A DNA stretch of 64,000 nucleotides from the NCBI RefSeq assembly GCF_002288635.1, contig NZ_NRSW01000001.1, forward strand, positions 119,086-183,085, given 5' to 3'. Origin of the DNA: Mucilaginibacter sp. MD40. GTDB taxonomy: Bacteria > Bacteroidota > Bacteroidia > Sphingobacteriales > Sphingobacteriaceae. Each line of letters begins with the position of its first letter. Position 1 is the stretch's first letter. A program made the position numbers and the translations under genes. Shown here piece by piece: positions 1-9,485 of the stretch. The notes beneath the pieces are model-generated. The model did not search any database, was not told where the DNA came from, and saw only the letters and a program-made list of their open reading frames with translations.

Positions 1-1781
1 AAAACACTATCAAGCGATCGGGTTTGCATGCGGATATCTGTTTGCGTTTCCAGCATAAAGCGCTTTAAAGCCGCCTCCATAGCCTGATTAGTTTTCACAC
101 TCCCCTTTGGCGGAAACACTACCGCACCTTGGATCAAACTGTTTTTTGGAAAATCGAGATAAAAAGAGATGGAATCTGACAGGGATACGTTAAACTGCTG
201 CGCATTGCTTAACCCTTCGCCAACTACCATACGGTTTTTCTTACGATCGGCCAGTAAGGCTGCCGATCCTGATACCAGCTTACGCGACTGGATAACGAAA
301 TCGTTATAGATAGAACTATAGTCGGCGTAAACCTGCATGGCAAGTATACGGGCGTCAGCAGAAGCGATATCTTCAGAAAGATCGGCTATTGTGCCGGCTG
401 TGGCTTCTTCATTGCCGGTACTGCCTACCAATACTATCAAATTGGTTTCGTTTTTATGGTTGGCAAACATGCTAAGCGCGTTACGCAGCCCGTCAAATAC
501 AGGCTGGCTGTTTGCGGCCGACACACAATTAGCTGTAATAGCCGCTTGCTTTTCAAGGAAGCTGATAACCTTACGGTAATCGGTATTAAAATCCTGGCGC
601 TCTACACCACCTTTTGAACAGTTGGTTTGGTTACGGTAAACCGCTACGCCATAGTTAATTTTGCGGCCGCGGTTATAGTTATCAAAAACATTTTCAAATG
701 ACTTTATGGAGCTGGTTATACCTGAAAAATAATTGCGCATGGATGAGCCACCATCAACCACAAATACCACGTTTATTTTACGGATATTTTTACGAATGGC
801 CAGGTATTGCTTGTAGCTCAAATGCCCACCTTTAATATTAATGATGCTGTTGTTTGATTTATCGTAAACATCTGTGGCAATACCCAACTGCATAGGCGAA
901 CCGGCATTATAGCCCATTACGGGGATACTGCGCAATACAGGCTGGTCAGCATCAATCAATGGGTCAAAAGCAAAGCGCACGTTAGCCGATTGGCCGTTAG
1001 ATTGCAAAGATTGGTTAATAACCGATGCCACGGAATCATCCGCGTCTACATCAAATGGTTTGGCCGAGCTTATGTAAAGCCTGTCGCCCCAGCCATGAAC
1101 GGCATCAGATGGCACCCAGCCAAATACACTCTGTGCCGCGCTATCCACCACCAGTTGCGGGTTTGAACCTACGAGCAGCGTTTTACCATCAGCAGATTTT
1201 TTTAACACATAAATAAGCTGGTTTAAAGCTACTTTGGTTTTTTTATGCTCCAGCTCGGGTGAATTATACACCAATAAGGAGTCGGTACGGTCATAATATA
1301 TATCCGGGTTGATCATCGGATTTTGTCCCGATATTATCGCGATAGCCTTCTCCGGATAACCGCTTGCCGGGCTTACATAGGCTGATTGCCACAGCAATAA
1401 TTTATTCTTACTGATCCACCCGTAGCTTTGGGCTGCTTTTTTATTGATCAGCTTGCGGCCCTGTACCATGCCCGGCTGATATTTGATGAGTTTAACATAG
1501 CCGTTGCGTGATTCGCTCACATAAAACGGCTCCATAAACTTTATTTTTTTCATCACCAGTGAGCCTCCCGGTGCTGTAGTGGTAAAGTTCTCCTCACGAT
1601 CCGAAAAAACGATCCACGGTAAGGCTGTTTTTTTGTTTTCGTCAAATACATTGGTTCTGTCGTTAGGTTTCTCAAAGGCAGCAGGCAGCGTAGCAACCTT
1701 TTTGCTTATTGACACCGGCGACTGCGCGTTTACAGCAACCGTAGCAACCATGAGCGAAAAAATGCATATTATGTTTTTCAT
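1..1781 (-). CDS. tssR: T6SSiii protein TssR-like, 3' end outside window
   Basis: About 593 N-terminal residues are visible; the gene runs off the left edge. The ATG start gives a signal peptide (MKNIICIFSLMVATVAVNAQ). An SH3-like region follows, then a von Willebrand A-type domain whose first strand reads VVFVVDGGSSM near residue 340. The MIDAS loop is D-G-G-S-S rather than the usual DxSxS. The layout (signal peptide, repeats, vWA) and its position just after the PKD and TssO-type genes fit TssR, one of the TssN-R proteins that replace the TssJLM membrane complex in Bacteroidetes T6SS. Periplasmic location is expected. The 20-nt gap to the preceding gene suggests one transcript. The exact family name is inferred. 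Confidence 0.72.
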   Translation of the reverse strand, partial: MKNIICIFSLMVATVAVNAQSPVSISKKVATLPAAFEKPNDRTNVFDENKKTALPWIVFSDREENFTTTAPGGSLVMKKIKFMEPFYVSESRNGYVKLIKYQPGMVQGRKLINKKAAQSYGWISKNKLLLWQSAYVSPASGYPEKAIAIISGQNPMINPDIYYDRTDSLLVYNSPELEHKKTKVALNQLIYVLKKSADGKTLLVGSNPQLVVDSAAQSVFGWVPSDAVHGWGDRLYISSAKPFDVDADDSVASVINQSLQSNGQSANVRFAFDPLIDADQPVLRSIPVMGYNAGSPMQLGIATDVYDKSNNSIINIKGGHLSYKQYLAIRKNIRKINVVFVVDGGSSMRNYFSGITSSIKSFENVFDNYNRGRKINYGVAVYRNQTNCSKGGVERQDFNTDYRKVISFLEKQAAITANCVSAANSQPVFDGLRNALSMFANHKNETNLIVLVGSTGNEEATAGTIADLSEDIASADARILAMQVYADYSSIYNDFVIQSRKLVSGSAALLADRKKNRMVVGEGLSNAQQFNVSLSDSISFYLDFPKNSLIQGAVVFPPKGSVKTNQAMEAALKRFMLETQTDIRMQTRSLDSV

Positions 1782-1801
1782 GTTATGTTGGTAAAGGCTA
1801 A

Positions 1802-2767
1802 TTATTTTGAACGTTTAATACCCGGGGTTGATGTTGTAGAATGCTGCTTAACAGTAAGCAAACTTGAGCAGGTTGACTTTGGCTTAAGCGTTATCTGCGC
1901 TTCATCAACATAAATACCACCGCCAAAAGTGAGGCGCATGCAATAAGAGTAAAAGTCGGTTTGCTTTTTATCACCGTTTGATTCGAGGTTCACCGTGATC
2001 TTCTCATCGCCGCAGAAATACTTATTTACCAGGTAATAGTAATGCGTGTTAAAATCGGCGCCGTTGGCAATAGCCTGCAGATGCGCGCGTATATCGTCTA
2101 TCACACGCTGCTCACCCTCGCCTGGGGTAACCATTGTATTAAAAGTAGAATCGGGATTGGTGATCAGGATTTTGTGATAAGCCGGACGGGTACCTTTATC
2201 TGTATTTAATCGCACGAAATAAGTACCGGGGTTATGGTAGGTATAAAGCGCGGTAGGGCCTTTAACGTCAACCCGGCCGGTTTCTCCGAATGACCATTCG
2301 TAGATGCGCGCGTTCCCCTGCGCTTCAAGCCTTACTTCTTCGTTAACTATGCCCTGGGTTGGGCCGTTTATGGTAATAAGCGTATCGGCACTAACCGGCG
2401 CTAAGGCTACCTCCTTCACATCTACCGGAAACTGCTGCTGTAATTTACCGTCAACAGTTAGCCTTACTATATAGGCGCCGGGTTTGCTGTAATGGTAAGT
2501 CCCGTTTTGCTTGGTAGACCTTTCGCCGTTACCAAACTCCCAAAGCCAGCTTTTGGCATTTGGCGTGTTATCAGAGTAGATCAGGTCCTCGTTCAGCAGT
2601 ATCTCGTCCTTCAGGATCCTGGCGTTCACGGTACGTTTCTCAAAAAGCGAACTCTTAAATAAAAAAATCAGCCCCGCCAACAGCAAAATACTGACTACAA
2701 TATATAAGAAAATGTAGCCCTGCCTGTTAGTGCTTACTGATCTGCCATAATTTTGATCGTCTTGCAT
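1802..2767 (-). CDS. PKD-domain membrane protein of T6SSiii (TssP candidate)
   Basis: 321 aa. One transmembrane helix lies near residues 18-38, followed by two PKD-type beta-sandwich repeats. The first has WLWEFGNGERSTKQNGTYHY near residue 73 and the second YEWSFGETGRVDVKG near residue 160, both with the typical xYxxPGxYxVRL ending. The C-terminal third carries a conserved-looking YYYLVNKYFCGDEKITV segment. It sits between the TssO-type genes and the TssR-like gene, so it is probably a periplasmic part of the T6SSiii trans-envelope complex. I believe this corresponds to TssP, but the assignment of letters P and Q is from memory and not certain. Confidence 0.68.
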   Translation of the reverse strand: MQDDQNYGRSVSTNRQGYIFLYIVVSILLLAGLIFLFKSSLFEKRTVNARILKDEILLNEDLIYSDNTPNAKSWLWEFGNGERSTKQNGTYHYSKPGAYIVRLTVDGKLQQQFPVDVKEVALAPVSADTLITINGPTQGIVNEEVRLEAQGNARIYEWSFGETGRVDVKGPTALYTYHNPGTYFVRLNTDKGTRPAYHKILITNPDSTFNTMVTPGEGEQRVIDDIRAHLQAIANGADFNTHYYYLVNKYFCGDEKITVNLESNGDKKQTDFYSYCMRLTFGGGIYVDEAQITLKPKSTCSSLLTVKQHSTTSTPGIKRSK

Positions 2768-2805
2768 GTTTAGTGATAATTATTAAAGGATTGGGTTATG
2801 TATGT

Positions 2806-3291
2806 TTATCGCCTGCTGCTCATGCTTTGCTGCAGTTGCCGGCTTGATAGTTTGCAATCTTCTGATAGTTTGTTTAACCTGCTAATGTCATTGTAGTTAC
2901 CCCGCAATTCCCGTTTGTCATAAAAAAGGTTCTCCTGTATTTTTGATGCGTAAACGAAAAATTTATACCTGTTGTCATACGACCGGGCATTGTAGAAAGA
3001 CCGTATAGCAGATATAGAGTTCCTGATATCGTTTTCAAGAAACAGCGCCTGCACGTTGGGGTTAAATTTTACAATGCGGGCGTAACTTGTATCAATGGTA
3101 GGCTCAGCTTCCGCACAAACAGCTTCAAAACGCTCTTCTTCCTGCAGCCTCCTTGCAAAATCAGCCTTGGATATGTCACTACTGTCGCCATAATTATAAA
3201 ATATAGCGGTACATAATATTGCGGCTGTAAAGACAAACAGGCTCAGAAAAAACAAAAACTTTTCCCTTTTTTCTTTTAAACTAAATTTCAT
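2806..3291 (-). CDS. Small T6SSiii single-pass membrane protein (TssO/TssQ-like)
   Basis: 161 aa from the ATG (MKFSLKEKREKF). A TTG 15 nt upstream would overlap the previous gene and is less likely. One membrane helix covers about residues 11-30, followed by a charged, coiled-coil-prone periplasmic part ending in a Ser/Arg-rich tail. Its layout copies that of the gene just upstream (short cytoplasmic N-terminus, one helix, helical periplasmic part), so it is either a second TssO paralogue or TssQ. The ATG lies 5 nt after the upstream stop, so translation is probably coupled. Confidence 0.6.
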   Translation of the reverse strand: MKFSLKEKREKFLFFLSLFVFTAAILCTAIFYNYGDSSDISKADFARRLQEEERFEAVCAEAEPTIDTSYARIVKFNPNVQALFLENDIRNSISAIRSFYNARSYDNRYKFFVYASKIQENLFYDKRELRGNYNDISRLNKLSEDCKLSSRQLQQSMSSRR

Positions 3292-3295
3292 AGGA

Positions 3296-3814
3296 TTAAC
3301 GGCCAAAACGCCCGCGGATACGGTTTACTGCCGATTGGTTTGACTTATTACAAGCCTCTACCTGCGAGCGTAAACTTTCTATCTGGAAGCGGGTGGTGAA
3401 TAGTGAATCTTTAATATTTGCAGCGGTAGCTACATTATCGCTAAGTTTTTTATACAGATCAAAGCTTTTTAGTGGTACATGGTTATCCTGCAGCTTAGCT
3501 TGGATCTTCATGTTGCTTTCCTGTATATCATTCAAAATAAGGTTTTGATTATTAAGCTCCGTTGAATTCATTTTGGTGTATTGAGACAACTGCTGCATAC
3601 GGAGCATAATAAGGTCAAAGTTGGCGTTGATATCAGTACGCATGGCCATCAACTTGTTTGACTGCTTTACTTTGGCGTTAAGCATAAGCACTTCGCGGTT
3701 GGCTGTCATGAAAAAGAAATACACGGCCATTACGCTGAAAAGCAAAAGAAAAGCGAAGTATGATAGGAATTTGATATAGGCCCTGCGCAACTCATTATTG
3801 TTGATCGGCTTCAT
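3296..3814 (-). CDS. tssO: Type VI secretion system transmembrane protein TssO
   Basis: 172 aa. The short cytoplasmic N-terminus (MKPINNNELRRAYIKFL) leads into one helix (FLSYFAFLLLFSVMAVYFFF, about residues 16-36). A long helical periplasmic part follows with heptad-like Leu/Met/Ile spacing. This is the usual appearance of TssO, an inner-membrane part of the Bacteroidetes T6SSiii envelope complex. It is the first gene of the four-gene minus-strand run tssO, TssO/Q-like, PKD protein, tssR, and is divergent from tssE across about 210 bp that should hold both promoters. Confidence 0.72.
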   Translation of the reverse strand: MKPINNNELRRAYIKFLSYFAFLLLFSVMAVYFFFMTANREVLMLNAKVKQSNKLMAMRTDINANFDLIMLRMQQLSQYTKMNSTELNNQNLILNDIQESNMKIQAKLQDNHVPLKSFDLYKKLSDNVATAANIKDSLFTTRFQIESLRSQVEACNKSNQSAVNRIRGRFGR

Positions 3815-4026
3815 CTCTGTGATTAAATTTTATGGTTAAGGATAAACTATGTCAATCAGCCTTCACTAAAGCATAAACTTTCTTACCTATGCTTAAAACA
3901 GTCCAATTATTTGCTTGTTGATAAATAGACTTTCACCCACACGACGGATATATAACCATTGACGAAAAAAATTGTTTACAGTGGATGAAAAATTAACCTT
4001 TAAGCTCTTTTTAAATCAACCAAGCT

Positions 4027-4455
4027 ATGTCACTTTATAAAAAGCCATTGCTTTTTAACCAATTGTTACGAGGTCGGGATCTTGAAACTCAGGATCTGGG
4101 AGCTTCCATTTCCCAATATTTAGAGCTCATCATTTTTACACGTTTCGGCGAGCATCGTTTTAAGCCTGATTTTGGTTGTGAGATATGGGAGCTCGACTTT
4201 GAACTGATCGTTAGTGAAAGCACCTGGGAAGAAAAATTAAGGCAATCGCTACTTAAATCAATCACCACGCATGAGCATCGTATTTATGATGTAAACCTTG
4301 ACGTGCGCATAAAAGAGGTTAATAAGTTTTACCCGCTGCGCAATATCAGCGAAATAAAAAAACGTGTAGAAATAGTAGTGACAGGCAGAATACAGCAAAC
4401 GGGCGAAAACTACATGTTTTCTACAGCACTTTATCTAAACCCATTATCAACTTAA
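4027..4455 (+). CDS. tssE: T6SS baseplate protein TssE (gp25-like lysozyme fold)
   Basis: 142 aa, the normal length for a GPW/gp25 protein. The centre holds the family core GEHRFKPDFGCEIWELDFE near residues 42-60. The family usually ends with a beta-hairpin like the one seen around KKRVEIVVTGRIQQ. In T6SS this subunit initiates sheath polymerisation at the baseplate in the cytoplasm. It is followed after 4 nt by tssF, so the two form an operon. Confidence 0.85.
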   Translation: MSLYKKPLLFNQLLRGRDLETQDLGASISQYLELIIFTRFGEHRFKPDFGCEIWELDFELIVSESTWEEKLRQSLLKSITTHEHRIYDVNLDVRIKEVNKFYPLRNISEIKKRVEIVVTGRIQQTGENYMFSTALYLNPLST

Positions 4456-4459
4456 CTTT

Positions 4460-6313
4460 ATGAGCTCAATTTTCTATAACAGTAAGGAAGAGATACGAAC
4501 CCGTATGTTGCGTAATGCAATGGACTTTTGGGGTAATACCAACGTAAACGACATGGACCCGTTGGTAAAATTGCTGATAGAGGCGCTTAGCACGGAAATA
4601 TTTAACGTTTCAAACGATGTAAAAAATCTGGAGAACCGTGTGCTAAACAAAATATCACGCATACTTGCTTCAGACTATCTCACTTCGGCATTGCCTGCAC
4701 ACGCGGTTCTTAAAGGCCATCCAATAGAAAGCGGGGAAGTGCTTGGTACCAACAATCATTTCTTTTACCGCAAGCCTAACGCTAATGAAGGCTCAAAGCA
4801 AAAGCAGGACGATACGGATATTTTCTTTTCACCTGTTGGTAACATAAAGGTTTATGATGCCGGCATCAGGTACACGGCAAGTGGAAGGTACCTGTATGAG
4901 CATAATGATGGCTCACACAAAACCGTACTGCTAAATGCGCAGCAAAGCGCCGGCAACGAACCAAATACACTTTGGCTGGGTATTGAATGCAGCCAAAACT
5001 TAACAGACCTGCGTGATCTATCGCTGTTTTTTGAATGGCCCGACTATACAACAAGCGATGACCTGTACACGCTTTTATCAGTGGTAAAATGCTACACTAA
5101 TGATAACAAGGATTTAGAATTGCTCAACGGATTAAAATACCAGGATGAGCAGGCTAAAGAGAATCGCCCGGTATTTTACGAGCAAAACATTATTAATTTG
5201 CTTACCCGTGATATTAAAGAATATTATAGCAAACGGTTCATCACGCTAACGGATGACCAGCTGGCGGATGTAAGCGCCATGAAAGCTGCCTACCCGCAGG
5301 TGTTTACCGGGATGTTTAATGCAGCAGACCTGGCACGTTTAAAACCCTGTGTTTGGTTAAAACTTACCTTCCCCGCCGCTATGCCTGCCGCTGCCATAGA
5401 TGAGTTACAATTATCTTTAAATTGCTTCCCGGTGGTAAACCGCCGTTTATATGAGCAAAAATACCGGCTTAAGGATACCAATAACATTATCCCGATAAAG
5501 CCCGCCAATAGCGAACTGTTTTTATCTGTAAACAACTTGTTTGATGATAAAAACACGCATTATTCCGAGATACCTTATACACAGGCCGACCATAATTACG
5601 AGGGCAGTTACTCCATAAGAAATGGCGGGGCGGAAAGATTTGACTCCCGCAACGCGCACCAGCTTATTGAATATTTATTTGAACTGCTGCGTGATGAGAA
5701 AGCAGCATTTGCAAGTTATGGCAGCGACTTTTTGAGCAGCATGCTAAAAACCCTTGAACAAAACCTCGCATTGATAGAGCGTAAATCACGCGTTACTAAA
5801 GACAAGGCAGGAGCTTTTAACTACCTTATTATAAAACCGGCTAACAAGGCTACTATGTTGTACCTGCAATACTGGACAACACTGGCCGATGCCGCTAATA
5901 ACATTCGCAGGGGTAGTAAGGTACAGCAATTTGAGATGCTGAAACTACGCGACGAAAGCTTACGACTAATGACCACTACTACAGGTGGCCGTAACAGCCT
6001 TGGCGCCACAGAACGTATACAGGCCTATAAGTACGGGCTAACAACAAAAGATAGAATTGTAACCCAGGCCGACCTGATCAGCTTTTGTTATTATGAACTT
6101 GGTAACAAGATAAATGATGTTAAAATTGGCAAAGGTGTGGTGGTGTCGCAAAACCCTAAAGAGGGTTTCCAGAAAACGGTTGACATCTATCTTAAACCTG
6201 TTGATAATCTTCGGTTATCTGCAGAAGAATGGGATACGCTGCTCGACCTGCTGAAAACTAAGCTGATCAACCGGAGTGTCATCAATTCCCATTATCGGTT
6301 TTTCCTTAATTAA
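4460..6313 (+). CDS. tssF: T6SS baseplate subunit TssF
   Basis: 617 aa, near the usual TssF length. The N-terminus (about residues 10-60) has the MLRNAMDFWG...DPLVKLLIEALSTE pattern typical of TssF, and the C-terminal part around AYKYGLTTKDRIVTQADLIS resembles the gp6-like baseplate wedge fold. It should form the wedge with TssG and TssK. It follows tssE by 4 nt. Its stop overlaps the stop of the convergent tssG by 8 nt, so the two transcripts may interfere at their 3' ends. Confidence 0.82.
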   Translation: MSSIFYNSKEEIRTRMLRNAMDFWGNTNVNDMDPLVKLLIEALSTEIFNVSNDVKNLENRVLNKISRILASDYLTSALPAHAVLKGHPIESGEVLGTNNHFFYRKPNANEGSKQKQDDTDIFFSPVGNIKVYDAGIRYTASGRYLYEHNDGSHKTVLLNAQQSAGNEPNTLWLGIECSQNLTDLRDLSLFFEWPDYTTSDDLYTLLSVVKCYTNDNKDLELLNGLKYQDEQAKENRPVFYEQNIINLLTRDIKEYYSKRFITLTDDQLADVSAMKAAYPQVFTGMFNAADLARLKPCVWLKLTFPAAMPAAAIDELQLSLNCFPVVNRRLYEQKYRLKDTNNIIPIKPANSELFLSVNNLFDDKNTHYSEIPYTQADHNYEGSYSIRNGGAERFDSRNAHQLIEYLFELLRDEKAAFASYGSDFLSSMLKTLEQNLALIERKSRVTKDKAGAFNYLIIKPANKATMLYLQYWTTLADAANNIRRGSKVQQFEMLKLRDESLRLMTTTTGGRNSLGATERIQAYKYGLTTKDRIVTQADLISFCYYELGNKINDVKIGKGVVVSQNPKEGFQKTVDIYLKPVDNLRLSAEEWDTLLDLLKTKLINRSVINSHYRFFLN

Positions 6314-7244
6314 TGCCTAAGTACGTAGTTACGCCAAGGCAAGAGTTCTCCTCTTCTGGTCCCAGGGAAAGCTTCTGCGACTCGGGGCCTGCTAAATAAT
6401 GGATATTGTAGGTGGTTTGCAGCGGGATGAAATAAGAGAGCAAAACCTCAAGTGCCCTGGCAGATCGCGTTCCCGGCAAAAAGCTGAGCATTTGTTTGGC
6501 ATCAAGCGGGCCAATGGTGATAGACAATTCTTCTTCCGGCTCTTGAACAAAACCCGCAATGAAATTAACACCAAGTGTACCTTGCCCCAATTGGGTCTGC
6601 AATGCCTTAGCCGCTGATGACGGCTCTGCTTCCTTAATATGATATTGCAGCTTAAACGGCATCTGAAACATAATGCCTAACACATTGCTAATGAACGGCA
6701 AATTGTTTCTTTGCTCGTGTATTACCGGTAACACATGCATTAGCATTACCATTTGTTTGTTATCGAAACAATTAAACTCGCGCCACTCCGTCAGGAATAT
6801 ATTTACCAGTTCGTTATACTCGCTTTTCTTGTCCAGCCGGCTTTCGTATAATTCAACAATGGTCCTAACGTGGTAGAGTTCTGCTTCAAATGGGGCAAAA
6901 AAAGCACGCGCATGTTTTTCCTCCTCGCGGCGCGTAGCTATGTCTTTGATCATGCCTTCTTCGTCAAGCGATTCACTGGGCTGCGGAGGTGCATGAAAAA
7001 GCCCCTCGGGCAACATATCATACAGTCCTTCCCTGTTTATCCGTATGGATGTCATTTGCCTGTCGCGGTAAGCCGAGATATAAGAACCTAACTCCCTCAC
7101 CTCTTTGGCATAGGCACGTTCCTCGGCGCCAGCCGGGAGTATAATTACCTTATCCGCGTCAACCTCACCCTGCTCAATAAGCTCAGCGGCAAGCGTAACG
7201 GCTTTAAAATCGGTGTTAAAACGGTTGGCTGATTTTGATGGCAT
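6306..7244 (-). CDS. tssG: T6SS baseplate subunit TssG
   Basis: 312 aa from MPSKSANRFN. An ATG 60 nt further upstream adds a hydrophobic stretch unlike the family, so the internal start is preferred. Features like the TssG wedge protein are a central ELVNIFLTEWREFN helix, HVLPVIHEQRNNLPFISNVL and the C-terminal GPEEENSCLGVTTYLG. It should bind TssF in the baseplate. It is on the opposite strand from its partner tssF and from tssN/tssK, and shares a short divergent promoter region with tssN. Confidence 0.75.
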   Translation of the reverse strand: MPSKSANRFNTDFKAVTLAAELIEQGEVDADKVIILPAGAEERAYAKEVRELGSYISAYRDRQMTSIRINREGLYDMLPEGLFHAPPQPSESLDEEGMIKDIATRREEEKHARAFFAPFEAELYHVRTIVELYESRLDKKSEYNELVNIFLTEWREFNCFDNKQMVMLMHVLPVIHEQRNNLPFISNVLGIMFQMPFKLQYHIKEAEPSSAAKALQTQLGQGTLGVNFIAGFVQEPEEELSITIGPLDAKQMLSFLPGTRSARALEVLLSYFIPLQTTYNIHYLAGPESQKLSLGPEEENSCLGVTTYLGIN

Positions 7245-7355
7245 AATGTCAATATTTAGGTTTCTTAAAACAATAACCACAATTATTGGTAATTGATTAT
7301 ACAAATTTCACTTTTTAATTTTTAGTGATTTTTCTGACCACAAGCCTATTACTAT

Positions 7356-8246
7356 ATGGACGTTAAATCGTTTTTTATAAGATATCTGCTTTTTCCCGTA
7401 ATCGTTATCATCTCTACTACCGTGATGACGATCTTAAATAAGAAGAACAAGCTGCTCAACAACAAAAAGCTCATTGTAATTATGTTGCTTACCGGCATTG
7501 TTTTGGGCTTACCGGGCCTTCTTGGTTTTCTCGACCTGCAGTTTATGCCCTGGGGATATTTAGGGTGCTCTTTTTACTACCTGGTGGTGGGTACCATATT
7601 TGTGTGGCAGGCAGGTGTACATTATGAAGAAATGCTGCTGCAAAAACGGGGCTTCTTTTTTGTTTGTTGCCTTATAACATGCCTGTTAGGTATATTTTTA
7701 TTTAAGCTCGGGTTTGATTGGCTAAATAACCTCGGATACGGCATCTGGGCTTCATCATCCGTACTGGTGTTTCTACTGCCCGTAATTTTCTGGTGGACAT
7801 ATATTGCCTTTTTAAATATCCCCATGGAGATATACAAAGTATGGCAGTACCCGCTTGTACCAGAAGACATCAGCATGGAGCATCTTGACTTTAATAAACT
7901 ATTGGTTTTAGAAGTAAATATCTATAAATATACTACAGATGATGAGCCGCTAAAAGTAAAGGCCAAAGCCCCCCGAAACATGAATTTTGGCCTGTGGTTT
8001 CAAAAGTTCATTGATGATTATAACCTCAAGTTCCCTGATTCAAAAATTGAGTATTTAAATAATCAGGAGAGATATAAATGGATATTTTACGTTAAACCAT
8101 CATTCTTTAAAGAACGCCAGTTTATTGATCCCGACCTGGATATTGAACAAAACCAGATCACGGAGCGGTTCCCCATATTTGCTAAAAGAGTTTCTGAAAT
8201 AGTGAGCACTCCGGAAAAGGTGGGCGATCAGGCTGTTTATTTATAA
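7356..8246 (+). CDS. tssN: T6SSiii integral membrane protein TssN
   Basis: 296 aa. About five transmembrane helices fill residues 5-150 (for example VIVIISTTVMTIL, VIMLLTGIVLGLPGLLGFLD, FFFVCCLITCLLGIFLF). A soluble cytoplasmic domain of about 140 residues follows, containing YKYTTDDEPLKVKAKAPRNM and FYVKPSFFKE. This layout is that of TssN, the polytopic inner-membrane protein found only in Bacteroidetes T6SS. tssK starts 18 nt downstream, which indicates co-transcription. Confidence 0.8.
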   Translation: MDVKSFFIRYLLFPVIVIISTTVMTILNKKNKLLNNKKLIVIMLLTGIVLGLPGLLGFLDLQFMPWGYLGCSFYYLVVGTIFVWQAGVHYEEMLLQKRGFFFVCCLITCLLGIFLFKLGFDWLNNLGYGIWASSSVLVFLLPVIFWWTYIAFLNIPMEIYKVWQYPLVPEDISMEHLDFNKLLVLEVNIYKYTTDDEPLKVKAKAPRNMNFGLWFQKFIDDYNLKFPDSKIEYLNNQERYKWIFYVKPSFFKERQFIDPDLDIEQNQITERFPIFAKRVSEIVSTPEKVGDQAVYL

Positions 8247-8264
8247 CGCTAAATTTGTAATGTA

Positions 8265-9410
8265 ATGATTTTGCCATTGAAATACCGTGCTGTAAATTGG
8301 GTGGATGGGATGAAGATCTCCAGCGCTCATTTTGTGCAAACAGATAACTTTGTACAGGATATCATCAGAGATAGCAATTCACTTACGCTTAACTCCGTAA
8401 ACTATGGTTTGCTACCGCCATTTAACGGCGAACAACGTTCTTTTGATATTCAGATAAACGAAAGGCCGGCCAATGGCATACAAATAAAAATAAAGCAATG
8501 CAATGCCATCACTGCTGAAGGCTACCGCATATTTATCCCTCCGGCTAATATGGGTGAGGAATTGGTATTTGACCATTATTTTAACACCGATCCGGGAAAT
8601 GACGGAGCCGAGGTTTACTACATTATCCTGTCTGTAGATCCGCACCAGCGTGTAGCGACAGGTAAACCCAATGCCGAAGAATCTCCTTTACGCTACCCGG
8701 AAGTAGATAACTATTATGGCATTACCATTATACCGGCGTCGCAGCTAAATGCGCGCAATAACAACTACCTTGAGGTAGGAAAATTTACACGGAGCAGTAC
8801 CGGCATAACGGTTATAAAAGATTATATACCACCATCAACCAGTATATTAAGCCATCCGGACCTTATCAGGTATTACGAGCATTTCAGCAACCAGCTAAAT
8901 GAGTTTCAGCTGCTGTCTTTCCGTATCATAGATAAGATCACGTCGAAAGACAACATTTCTACCATCGGGAAAAACGTAAAAACCCTTTGCGATAAAATGC
9001 TGGATTTTATTGCCCGCATTTATTTCCCTTACCGCAATATCGTTCATCATCAACCGCCGTTGATAATGGTTGGCTACTTTTCTGAAATGGCCCATGTTTT
9101 TTTCAGTACCATAAAAAGTATAGCCGGTAACGAACGCGAAGAGTTATTAAAATACTTTTACGAATGGAAAGACGTTACCCCGGGCAACTTTGAAGAGTTA
9201 CTGGCCCGCTTGATAGAGATTGTGTACAACCATCACGACATTAGCGCTGCCATGACCACTATTGATGAGTTTATACGCGTTTTAATTGCACTTTGGAATA
9301 AGCTAAGCACGCTGGAATACATAGGCCAGCGCAAAGAAAACATTGTGGTTGCCGAGCAACAGGTTGTGCAGGCGGTACAAGCCAAACGCACATGGACGCT
9401 GCTTGATTAA
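8265..9410 (+). CDS. tssK: T6SS baseplate protein TssK
   Basis: 381 aa. The N-terminal motif VNWVDGMKISSAHFVQTDNF (residues 11-30) is the Bacteroidetes form of the W-x-x-GM-x-l-xx-HF signature of TssK. A phage receptor-binding-protein-like shoulder domain and a helical middle follow. TssK links the baseplate to the membrane complex. It lies in the same direction as tssN with an 18-nt gap. The C-terminus is helical (VVAEQQVVQAVQAKRTW). Confidence 0.83.
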   Translation: MILPLKYRAVNWVDGMKISSAHFVQTDNFVQDIIRDSNSLTLNSVNYGLLPPFNGEQRSFDIQINERPANGIQIKIKQCNAITAEGYRIFIPPANMGEELVFDHYFNTDPGNDGAEVYYIILSVDPHQRVATGKPNAEESPLRYPEVDNYYGITIIPASQLNARNNNYLEVGKFTRSSTGITVIKDYIPPSTSILSHPDLIRYYEHFSNQLNEFQLLSFRIIDKITSKDNISTIGKNVKTLCDKMLDFIARIYFPYRNIVHHQPPLIMVGYFSEMAHVFFSTIKSIAGNEREELLKYFYEWKDVTPGNFEELLARLIEIVYNHHDISAAMTTIDEFIRVLIALWNKLSTLEYIGQRKENIVVAEQQVVQAVQAKRTWTLLD

Positions 9411-9485
9411 ATCTAAATAGATTTGATACTTCTTTAGCTTGAAATATTTGAGGGTGACGTTCGTTAGAAACGTAATATCCTCAAA

